This document shows positions 18,235 through 25,874 of a stretch of 64,000 nt of DNA, one piece after another. The notes under the pieces are model-generated. The model was given only the letters and a program-made list of their open reading frames with translations. It made no database searches and was not told where the DNA came from. The translations under genes were made by a program, and so were the position numbers. The stretch comes from Rhodospirillales bacterium (GTDB lineage: Bacteria > Pseudomonadota > Alphaproteobacteria > Acetobacterales > Acetobacteraceae), in the NCBI GenBank assembly GCA_025352665.1, contig JANXSM010000128.1, positions 1 through 64,000 on the forward strand, in the 5' to 3' direction. The stretch's first letter is position 1; each line of letters starts with the position of its first letter.

Positions 18235-19083
18235 ATGAGTCTTCAATCGATGCTCAGCGGAGGACAATCCTTGCTGTGCCCCGGCGTCTATGATGCCCTT
18301 ACCGCCTCACTCGCTGAGGCTGCTGGGTTTCAGGCGGTCTATCTCTCCGGCGCTTCGGTCGCCTACACGAAGCTCGGCCGACCCGATATCGGACTGGTCT
18401 CGATGACCGAAATGGCGGACACGCTGAGCCATATCCGCGAGCGGATCACGCTGCCCATCGTGGTTGACGGCGACACCGGGTTTGGCAACGCGATCGGCGC
18501 ACAGCGTACCGTCCGCTGCTTCGAGCGCGCCGGCGCCGATGCCATCCAGATTGAGGACCAGGCGTTTCCCAAACGCTGCGGCCATTTGCGCGACAAGGTG
18601 TTGGTCTCGCCTTCCGAAATGGCTGGCAAGATCCGCGCCTGTGTGGATGCGCGCGACAAGACATTGATCATCGCCCGCACCGATGCCATCGCCGTTGAGG
18701 GCTATGCGGCGGCGCTCGACCGGGCCGAGCTCTATCTGGCTGCGGGCGCCGATGTGATCTTCATCGAGGCTCCCGAGGATGCCGCCCAGCTCGAGGCCAT
18801 TCCGCGCCATTTCACCGGCCGCACCCATCTGATGGCCAACATGATCGAAGGCGGCCGCACGCCCATGCGCGATGCCACGCAACTGGCGCAGCTCGGCTAC
18901 CAGATCGTGATCTTCCCAGGGGGCCTCGTGCGCGCGCTCGCCCGTGCCACGCAGGAATTCTTTGCCACCTTGCACCGCGACGGCACCACCGCCGCCTTCC
19001 GCGACCGGATGCACGACTTCAAAGGCCTCAACGACATGCTCGGCACCGATGCCATCCTCGCCGAGGGGCGTCGCTATGATTGA
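18235..19083 (+). CDS. isocitrate lyase/PEP mutase-superfamily lyase
   Basis: A 282-residue TIM-barrel enzyme. The Mg-binding loop DGDTGFGN lies at 78-85 and the catalytic loop IEDQAFPKRCGH at 106-117, with C115 as expected for enzymes that cleave C-C bonds of 2-hydroxy-dicarboxylates. Phosphonate-forming PEP mutases lack that KRCGH form, so a lyase (2-methylisocitrate, 2,3-dimethylmalate or similar) or oxaloacetate decarboxylase is more likely. I chose ATG 18235. Its stop overlaps the next start (ATGATTGA, 8 bases). As first gene of the five-gene operon it may produce pyruvate or a related keto acid from the pathway intermediate. Confidence 0.87.
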   Translation: MSLQSMLSGGQSLLCPGVYDALTASLAEAAGFQAVYLSGASVAYTKLGRPDIGLVSMTEMADTLSHIRERITLPIVVDGDTGFGNAIGAQRTVRCFERAGADAIQIEDQAFPKRCGHLRDKVLVSPSEMAGKIRACVDARDKTLIIARTDAIAVEGYAAALDRAELYLAAGADVIFIEAPEDAAQLEAIPRHFTGRTHLMANMIEGGRTPMRDATQLAQLGYQIVIFPGGLVRALARATQEFFATLHRDGTTAAFRDRMHDFKGLNDMLGTDAILAEGRRYD

Positions 19084-20713
19084 CCTGGATCCGGTGACGC
19101 TGGCCGTCCTCAAGGGACGACTCGAGCAGATCGCCGACGAGATGGACGCAACCCTGTTCCGCCGTGCGTTCAATCCCACCATCGCCGAGGCGCACGATGC
19201 CTGCCACGGCATCTATCATGCCGACACCGGCGCCACGCTGATCCAGGGCAAATCGGGCCTGCCGATCTTCGTGGGGGTGATGGCGCACGCTGTCCGCGCG
19301 GTGATCGAGAAGTTCACCGCCGACCGCGCGCCTGCGGACGGCGACGTGTTCATCTTCAACGACCCCTATCTCGGCGGCACCCATCTGTCCGACATGCGGC
19401 TGATCCGGCCGGTGTTCAGCGCGGGACGGCTGTTCTGCTGGCTTGCCAGCGTCGGCCATTGGAACGATCTCGGCGGCGCCGTGCCAGGCAACTACAACCC
19501 CGCCGCGACCGACTACTTTCAGGAGGCGGTGCTGATCCCGCCAGTACGCCTCTACCGCGCAGGCGTGCTGGAACAAGACATCGTCGACATCATCCTCGCC
19601 GCCTCCCGCCTGCCCGACACCGCGTTCGGCGACCTCAACGCCCACCTCTCGGCACTCGACCTCGGTGTCGCCCGTATGCTCGATCTGGTGGCCGAAACCG
19701 GCGGCGACATGCTCGCCGCAGCCATGCAGCGGCTCACCGACATCAGTGCCAGACAGATACGCGCCGAAATCGCGGGCCTGCCCGATGGCACATGGCACGA
19801 GGAAGACTTCCTCGACAATGACGGCCGCACCGACACGCCACTGCGCATCGCCTGCGCCGTCACCATCGAGGGCGAGACGCTATCCTTCGATTTCACCGGT
19901 TCGGCCGGCGCCTGTGCCGGGCCGGTCAACATCAGCCGCGCCACCACCGAGGCCAGCGTCTATGTCGCGCTAAAGCATTTGTTTCCGGAAATCGCCGCCA
20001 ACTCCGGGGTGATGGTGCCGATCCGCATCCACATCCCCGAGGGCTGCCTGCTGGACGCCAAACGCCCAGCTCCGACCGGGGGCTACACCGAGACCATCCT
20101 CCGCGTGATCGACGTCATCTTCAGCGCCTTTGCCCGCATCCGGCCGGATGCCGCGACTGGCAACGCCTATGGCACGATCAACGCGCTGAGCCTCACCGGG
20201 CGGCGTGCCAACGGGTCGCAATGGGTGATGTTCTCCTTCTTCGGCGGCGGCCACGGCGGCAACCCCGAAGGCGACGGCTTGAGCCACGGCAACCCGCCGA
20301 TCGCGACTGCCATCATTCCGCCGGTGGAGATCATGGAGCAGGCCTATCCGATCCGCTTCACCCAGTGGGCGCTGCGGGACGGCTCGGGCGGGGATGGCGC
20401 GCAGCGCGGCGGACTCGGCGCCATCTACGAAATTGCCGTCAACGGCGATGCCGAGGCCTTCGTGTTCGCCGAACGCGCGCGGTTCTCTCCGCGCGGCGTG
20501 CTCGGCGGTGGCGACGGCGCGCGCAACGTAATCGCCTTCGAGCAGGAGGACGGTTGGCAGACCCCTGCCCTCGGCTCCAAGGCGGTCGGCGTGAAGTTGG
20601 CCTCGGGGCAGCGCGTGCGCATCGAAACCCCCGGCGGCGGCGGCCGGGGATTGCCGGCTGACCGTGCCCCCGACGATCTCAAACGCGATGCGGCACTGGG
20701 GCTGACACCATGA
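19076..20713 (+). CDS. hyuB: hydantoinase B/oxoprolinase-family subunit
   Basis: 545 residues, full length for HyuB. Family features are IQGKSGLPIFVGVMAHAVRA near 63, FNDPYLGGTHLSDMRLIRPVF near 97, HWNDLGGAVPGNYNP near 130, and the Gly-rich C-terminal SFFGGGHGGNPEGDG near 390. HyuA/HyuB pairs carry out ATP-dependent opening of cyclic imides or lactams, or ATP-dependent carboxylation and related reactions. Here hyuB precedes hyuA and overlaps it by four bases. The start MIDLDPVTLAVLKG is the normal N-terminus for the family. Confidence 0.9.
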   Translation: MIDLDPVTLAVLKGRLEQIADEMDATLFRRAFNPTIAEAHDACHGIYHADTGATLIQGKSGLPIFVGVMAHAVRAVIEKFTADRAPADGDVFIFNDPYLGGTHLSDMRLIRPVFSAGRLFCWLASVGHWNDLGGAVPGNYNPAATDYFQEAVLIPPVRLYRAGVLEQDIVDIILAASRLPDTAFGDLNAHLSALDLGVARMLDLVAETGGDMLAAAMQRLTDISARQIRAEIAGLPDGTWHEEDFLDNDGRTDTPLRIACAVTIEGETLSFDFTGSAGACAGPVNISRATTEASVYVALKHLFPEIAANSGVMVPIRIHIPEGCLLDAKRPAPTGGYTETILRVIDVIFSAFARIRPDAATGNAYGTINALSLTGRRANGSQWVMFSFFGGGHGGNPEGDGLSHGNPPIATAIIPPVEIMEQAYPIRFTQWALRDGSGGDGAQRGGLGAIYEIAVNGDAEAFVFAERARFSPRGVLGGGDGARNVIAFEQEDGWQTPALGSKAVGVKLASGQRVRIETPGGGGRGLPADRAPDDLKRDAALGLTP

Positions 20714-22752
20714 GCCTGATGCTCGGCGTCGATGTCGGCGGCACCTACACCGACCTGTTTCTGTTCGATACTGCGACTGGCGAGGCCCGCGTAGCCAAGG
20801 TGGCGAGCACCCGTGGCCGCGAGGCTGACGGGTTTCTGGCGGGGATTGCCACCATCACCAAGCCGGCGGCACTCTCCACCATCGTGCACGGCACGACGGT
20901 TGGCACTAACGCGCTGCTCGAAGGCAAGGGCGCGGTCGCGGGCCTGATCACGACTGCGGGGTTTCGCGATGTGCTCGCCATGCGAAGGCGAGACCGGCGG
21001 CAGACCTGGGGGCTGACCGGCAATTTCTTCCCGGTCATCCCCCGCGACCGGCGGATCGAAGTGGCGGAACGCACGCTGGCGGACGGCAGCATCCTGCAGG
21101 CGGTGGACCCGGAGGAGATCGCAGCCGCGGCGCGCGCCCTGCTTGCCCAGGGGGCCACGGCGCTGTGCATCGTGTTTCTGCACAGCTACGCCAATCCTGC
21201 GAACGAACAGGCGGCACTCGCCGCGTCCCGTGCGGTGTGGCCGAACGAACATGTGACGATCTCGTCGGACATCCTGCCCGAGATCCGCGAGTTCGAGCGC
21301 ACCAGCACGGCAGCCCTGAACGCCGTGCTGCAGCCCGTCGTCGGCCCTTATCTCAATCGGCTGGACACGGCGCTGCGCCAGGAAGGCTTCGGTGGCGGGT
21401 TCCTCATCGTGCAGTCCAATGGGGGTGTGATGGACGCGGCCACCGCCGCGCGCCTGCCCATCCGCACCGCGCTGTCCGGCCCGGCCGCGGGTGTGATTGC
21501 GGCCGCCTATATCGCCGTCACCGCCGGCTACCCCGATGTCATCACCGGCGATGTCGGCGGCACCAGTTTCGACGTGTCGCTGATCAAGTCGGGCGCCCCC
21601 GCCACATCGGCGCAGTCGACGCTGGATTTCGGCCTGGTGGTGCGCACGCCAATGATCGAGATTACCACGATCGGCGCCGGCGGCGGTTCGATCGCCCGTG
21701 TCGATGCGGCGGGGCTGCTGCAGGTGGGCCCGCAGAGCGCCGGCTCGATCCCGGGGCCGGCCTGCTACGGCGCCGGGGGTGAATTCCCCACTGTCACCGA
21801 CGCCAATGTCGTGCTGGGCCGGATCGATGCCAGCCGCCCGATCGGCAACCGCCCGGCGCTCGACACCGAGGCCGCCGCCCATGCGATCGAAACGCATGTG
21901 GCACGCCCGCTTGACCTGGGGCTGATGCAGGCGGCGGAGGCCATCCTGCGCGTGGCCAACGCCCATATGGCCGGTGCCTTGCGCTTGGTCTCCATCGAGC
22001 GCGGTCATGATCCCAAGCTGTTCGCGTTCATGCCGTTCGGCGGTGGCGGCGGGCTGCATGCGGGCGCCCTGGTGCGCGACGTCGGGCTCGCCTGCGCCTT
22101 GGTGCCGCGATACCCGGGCGTCACCTCAGCACTCGGCTGCGTGATCGCGGACATGCGCCACGACCGCGTGCGCACCCTCGCCCGGCCGTTGCTGGACCTC
22201 GATCCCACCACCCTGCGCACCGAGATGGACGCCGCAATCGCGCTGTTGGCGCCGCTGCTCGACCAGTCCGGCCTGACCTTTGCGGACGTGCGTGTCGAAC
22301 ATGCGCTGGACATGCACTACCAGGGACAGACGCATACGGTCAGTGTCACGCTCGATCTCGGTGCTGACGGCAGCGGCGCCTTCGATCATGCGACGATCCA
22401 GGCAGCTTTCGTTGCAACCTATGCCGGTGCGTATGGCCGTGTTTTGCCGCATGTGCCCGTGCGGGTGATGAACCTGCGCAGCACGATCATCGGTGCGCGC
22501 CCGCGCATCGATCTCGCCTCGCTGGCACCCGCCGCCGGCACCACGATCGAGGCCGCCCGCCGGGCGGACCGGCGCGTGTGGTTCGGCGGCTGGACCGACA
22601 GCGCCATCTATGATCGGCTGGCGCTGCCGGTAGGCGCCGTCATCCACGGCCCCGCGGTGCTTGAACAGCCGGACGCCACCACCCTGGTGGAGCCCGGGCA
22701 GCACGCCCGGGTCGACCGGTTCGGCAATCTGATCCTGGAGGCCACACGATGA
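20710..22752 (+). CDS. hyuA: hydantoinase A/oxoprolinase-family subunit (ATP-binding)
   Basis: 680 residues, the ATP-binding partner of HyuB. The N-terminal LGVDVGGTYTDLFLFD and the downstream TGDVGGTSFDVSLI are the two phosphate-binding loops of the ASKHA fold. HGTTVGTNALLEGKGA near 61 and GAGGGSIARVD near 325 are family landmarks. With HyuB it should use ATP to activate a carbonyl, as in N-methylhydantoinase, 5-oxoprolinase or acetophenone carboxylase. The exact substrate is unknown. Its stop overlaps the next ATG by four bases. Confidence 0.9.
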   Translation: MSLMLGVDVGGTYTDLFLFDTATGEARVAKVASTRGREADGFLAGIATITKPAALSTIVHGTTVGTNALLEGKGAVAGLITTAGFRDVLAMRRRDRRQTWGLTGNFFPVIPRDRRIEVAERTLADGSILQAVDPEEIAAAARALLAQGATALCIVFLHSYANPANEQAALAASRAVWPNEHVTISSDILPEIREFERTSTAALNAVLQPVVGPYLNRLDTALRQEGFGGGFLIVQSNGGVMDAATAARLPIRTALSGPAAGVIAAAYIAVTAGYPDVITGDVGGTSFDVSLIKSGAPATSAQSTLDFGLVVRTPMIEITTIGAGGGSIARVDAAGLLQVGPQSAGSIPGPACYGAGGEFPTVTDANVVLGRIDASRPIGNRPALDTEAAAHAIETHVARPLDLGLMQAAEAILRVANAHMAGALRLVSIERGHDPKLFAFMPFGGGGGLHAGALVRDVGLACALVPRYPGVTSALGCVIADMRHDRVRTLARPLLDLDPTTLRTEMDAAIALLAPLLDQSGLTFADVRVEHALDMHYQGQTHTVSVTLDLGADGSGAFDHATIQAAFVATYAGAYGRVLPHVPVRVMNLRSTIIGARPRIDLASLAPAAGTTIEAARRADRRVWFGGWTDSAIYDRLALPVGAVIHGPAVLEQPDATTLVEPGQHARVDRFGNLILEATR

Positions 22753-23330
22753 GCCTGGATACCGCCTTGCTGCTGTGCGACCTGCAGAACGATTTCCTGC
22801 ATCCGGACGGCGCCTACGGCCGCGCCGGCATGGGCACGCCGGATCTGGCAGCCCTCGCACCGCGGCTGGCACCGCTGGTGGCGCGGGTGCGCGCGGCCGG
22901 CGGCTGGATCGTCTCGACGCATTTCACCTTGGTGCCCGGCAAGGGAGGCATCCCGTTCATCTCCGAGCATCTGCTGAAGAACCGCCCGTTCCTGAAGCGT
23001 GGCGATTTCACGCCGGGCGGCTGGGGCCACGCGCTGGTCGACGCACTCGCCCCATCCGACATGGCCGTCGACAAGATCGCCTTCTCGGCCTTCTACATGA
23101 GCCGGCTCGACTGGGTGCTGGCCCGCGCGGGGGTGAAACATCTGCTGGTGGCCGGGATCGTCACCCAGGGCGGCGTGGCCAGCACGGTCCGGGACGCCCA
23201 TGTGCGCGACTACCATGTCACCGTGCTGCAAGATGGCTGTGCTGCTTTCGACCGCGCCACCCACGATACCGCCATCGCGGCGCTGCGGCCGGTTGCCACG
23301 ATCAGCCGGGTCGCAGATTTCCTCGCTTGA
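22749..23330 (+). CDS. isochorismatase-fold hydrolase lacking the catalytic cysteine
   Basis: A 193-residue protein with the isochorismatase fold. D11 in LLLCDLQNDF and K109 in MAVDKIAFSAFY match two members of the Asp-Lys-Cys triad. The third position, in GIVTQGGVASTVRDA, is Gly142 instead of Cys. EntB and PhzD, true isochorismatases, also have Gly there, while amidases such as N-carbamoylsarcosine hydrolase need the Cys. So this is unlikely to be the amidase usually paired with HyuAB. It overlaps hyuA by four bases. Confidence 0.85.
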   Translation: MSLDTALLLCDLQNDFLHPDGAYGRAGMGTPDLAALAPRLAPLVARVRAAGGWIVSTHFTLVPGKGGIPFISEHLLKNRPFLKRGDFTPGGWGHALVDALAPSDMAVDKIAFSAFYMSRLDWVLARAGVKHLLVAGIVTQGGVASTVRDAHVRDYHVTVLQDGCAAFDRATHDTAIAALRPVATISRVADFLA

Positions 23331-23373
23331 TGCGCCAGGCTAAGTTCTCCACCAGAAATAGAGGTGAACGCCG

Positions 23374-25101
23374 ATGTCCCACGAAAATCCGGTAAGCGAC
23401 GTCCCCAAAGGCTTGCGCAAGGGCCTCACCAGCTATGGCGACGCCGGGTTTTCGCTGTTCCTGCGCCGGGCCTTCATCAAGGCGATGGGCTATTCGGATG
23501 ACGCGCTGGACCGCCCCATCGTCGGTATCACCAACACCTACAGCGACTTCAATCCGTGCCACGGCAATGTTCCGGACCTGATCGCCGCCGCCAAGCGCGG
23601 CGTGATGCTGGCCGGGGGCCTGCCTATGGAATTCCCCACCATCTCCATTCACGAAAGCTTCGCCCACCCGACCAGCATGTTCCTGCGCAACCTGATGGCG
23701 ATGGACACGGAGGAGATGATCCGCGCCCAACCGATGGACGCGGTGGTGCTGATCGGCGGCTGCGACAAGACCATTCCCGCCCAGTTGATGGGCGCCGCCA
23801 GCGCCGATATTCCCGCAATCGTCCTGCCGACCGGACCGATGCTGGTCGGCCACTACAAGGGCGAGGTGCTCGGCGCCTGCACCGATTGCCGCAGGCTGTG
23901 GGCCAAGCATCGCGCCGGCGACATGACTGAAGCCGAAATGGACGAGGTCAGCGGCCGTCTTGCGCCGACCAAGGGCACCTGCATGGTGATGGGCACCGCC
24001 AGCACCGTCGCGTGCATGACCGAGGCGCTCGGCATGTGCCTGCCAGGCGCCGGCACGGTGCCTGCCACCCACGCCGATCGCATCCGGGCGGCCGAAGCTT
24101 CAGGGGCTGCGGCAATCCGGCTGGCGCGCGACGGTATGACACCCTCGCGCATCATGACCCGTGCGGCCTTCACCAATGCGCTCACGGTGCTGCAGGCGAT
24201 CGGCGGTTCCACCAATGGGCTGATCCACTTCACGGCCATCGCCGGTCGCCTCGGCATCGACATCGATCTCGACAGTTTCGACCGGTTGGGGCTCGACGTG
24301 CCGGTGCTGGTCGATCTCAAACCCTCCGGCCAACACTACATGGAGCATTTTCATTGGGCCGGCGGCATGCCCCGATTGTTGGCCGAGTTGGGCGATCTCA
24401 TCGACCTTACCCAGCACAGCGTGGCCGGCGGTACGCTGGCCGATGTGGTGGCCGCTGCTGAGTATGTTCCGGGCCAGGATGTGATCCGGCCACGCTCGGC
24501 GCCAATCCACCAAGGCGGCGGGCTGGCCGTGCTGCGCGGCAACCTGGCACCGGGTGGTGCGCTGCTGAAACGATCGGCGGCCACGCCGGCGCTGATGGTC
24601 CATGAAGGTCGCGCCGTGGTGTTCGACAGTATCGAGGACATGACCACGCGCATCGACGCGGATGATCTCGATGTCACCGCCGACGATGTGTTGGTGCTGC
24701 GCAACGCGGGGCCGAAGGGCGCACCGGGCATGCCCGAGGCTGGCTACATCCCCATTCCACGCAAGCTCGCGCGCCAGGGCGTCAAAGACATGCTGCGCAT
24801 CAGCGACGCCCGCATGTCCGGCACCGCTTTCGGAACGATCGTGCTGCACGCAACCCCGGAGGCCGCGATCGGCGGCCCGTTGGCGCTGGTGCGCGACGGC
24901 GATCGTATTCGTCTGGATGCCGGCGCACGAAGGTTGGACCTGTTGGTGAATGCGGAGGAACTTGCAAATCGGCGAAGCGAATGGACACCCCCTGCGGAGC
25001 CGCTGGGGGCAGAGCGCGGTTATCTGCGCCTTTTCCTCGACCAGGTGACACAGGCCGACGAAGGTGTTGACTTTGCCTTTCTGCGCCCCAAGAAACCATG
25101 A
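23374..25101 (+). CDS. IlvD/Edd-family dehydratase, sugar-acid dehydratase type
   Basis: 575 residues, full length. Cluster-ligand cysteines are C62 (NPCHGN), C130 (GGCDKT) and C203 (GTCMVMGTAST). The active-site serine region reads ARMSGTAFGT, which resembles the sugar-acid dehydratases (arabonate/xylonate type) rather than IlvD proper, where it reads RFSGGS-like. These enzymes convert 2,3-dihydroxy acids to 2-keto-3-deoxy acids using a [2Fe-2S] cluster and Mg. It follows the isochorismatase-fold gene by 43 bases with AGAGG upstream, and is the last gene of the operon, 6 bp from convergent marR. Confidence 0.9.
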   Translation: MSHENPVSDVPKGLRKGLTSYGDAGFSLFLRRAFIKAMGYSDDALDRPIVGITNTYSDFNPCHGNVPDLIAAAKRGVMLAGGLPMEFPTISIHESFAHPTSMFLRNLMAMDTEEMIRAQPMDAVVLIGGCDKTIPAQLMGAASADIPAIVLPTGPMLVGHYKGEVLGACTDCRRLWAKHRAGDMTEAEMDEVSGRLAPTKGTCMVMGTASTVACMTEALGMCLPGAGTVPATHADRIRAAEASGAAAIRLARDGMTPSRIMTRAAFTNALTVLQAIGGSTNGLIHFTAIAGRLGIDIDLDSFDRLGLDVPVLVDLKPSGQHYMEHFHWAGGMPRLLAELGDLIDLTQHSVAGGTLADVVAAAEYVPGQDVIRPRSAPIHQGGGLAVLRGNLAPGGALLKRSAATPALMVHEGRAVVFDSIEDMTTRIDADDLDVTADDVLVLRNAGPKGAPGMPEAGYIPIPRKLARQGVKDMLRISDARMSGTAFGTIVLHATPEAAIGGPLALVRDGDRIRLDAGARRLDLLVNAEELANRRSEWTPPAEPLGAERGYLRLFLDQVTQADEGVDFAFLRPKKP

Positions 25102-25107
25102 CCGATA

Positions 25108-25602
25108 TCAGCTCAGGCGGGCATCCGCCTTGGACAGTTCGTCGGCAACCTGTTCAGCGACTTCGCCGAACTCGCTGATGTAACGGCCGCCGGACTGGGT
25201 ACGATATACCAGCACACGGCGGCGATCGGCTGGATCCTCCGCGCGGCTGACCAGGTCGGCTTCCACCAGTCGGTCGAGGATCCGGGTCACGCCAGGACGC
25301 GAGATGTTGAGCATGCGGGCGAGGCTACTTACGGAATGCACCTCGTCCTCGAGATATACCGTCAGCAGCGTGGTGAATTGGCGGGCGGTGAAGTCGCGGC
25401 CATCGCGGCGCACGAGCTCGAGCATCGTGCCACGGATCAATGCAACGTCGCTGATGCCGCCGCGCTTTTTTGTCACCGTCTGAGAATGCCTCTGGTGGTA
25501 GATGCCGCCATTCTTGGAAGTCGCGCGCGACGTGCCCGCGCCCCCCGCACTCAGGTGGGCCTGTGACCCGGTCGAAAGGGTCACTGCGTGTTTGCCGTTC
25601 AT
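25108..25602 (-). CDS. MarR-family transcriptional regulator
   Basis: A 164-residue winged-helix regulator. The recognition region is SVSSLARMLNISRPGVTRILDRLVEADLVSRAED (about residues 88-121 of the product) and the wing contains DPADRRRVLVY. A basic, low-complexity N-terminal arm of about 50 residues precedes the fold. Start at ATG 25602 is supported by GGAGG six bases upstream; longer readings are possible. It lies between the catabolic operon and the indolepyruvate oxidoreductase gene. A perfect 17-bp palindrome 73 bp upstream (25675-25691) is a candidate autoregulatory operator. Confidence 0.87.
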   Translation of the reverse strand: MNGKHAVTLSTGSQAHLSAGGAGTSRATSKNGGIYHQRHSQTVTKKRGGISDVALIRGTMLELVRRDGRDFTARQFTTLLTVYLEDEVHSVSSLARMLNISRPGVTRILDRLVEADLVSRAEDPADRRRVLVYRTQSGGRYISEFGEVAEQVADELSKADARLS

Positions 25603-25874
25603 GAAAGCCTCCGCGGCTGTTCGTCCGTTCATCAAATAGCCTGGGAATGCTGACCCTCGGATTCCTATCAATGCGATCAACCGCGTTGATCCGCGCCGAT
25701 CCGCACCCGATAAGACCGGGCCAACTCATTCCGGTATTTGGAACCTACCCGCATTCAATGCGGATGCAATTCACGTGTTCTTGCGTGCTTTGCGCGATAT
25801 TTAACAATCTGTCATTTTTTGTTAAGATCGATACACAAATTTACAAAATCTTTATCATTCTGCAATTGATTGGC
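25603..25874. promoter_or_regulatory. marR upstream region with two palindromes and an AT-rich stretch
   Basis: No gene is visible in these 272 bp. Two perfect palindromes stand out: gatcaac-cgc-gttgatc (25675-25691) and ccgcatt-c-aatgcgg (25749-25763). Beyond them, about 25795-25870 is strikingly AT-rich for this genome (runs such as tgtcattttttgttaag). The marR promoter should lie here. Confidence 0.5.
25675..25691. promoter_or_regulatory. candidate MarR operator, 7-3-7 palindrome
   Basis: The sequence GATCAAC CGC GTTGATC is a perfect inverted repeat 73 bp before the marR start. MarR proteins bind palindromes of 16-20 bp and usually repress their own gene, so this is the most likely binding site. 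Assignment rests on position and symmetry only. Confidence 0.45.

Noticed and set aside
20425-22059. 544-codon open frame antisense to hyuB/hyuA
   Set aside because: It mirrors two genes with strong family motifs, is rich in His, Arg, Gln and Gly as expected of GC-rich antisense frames, and has no domain or ribosome binding site.
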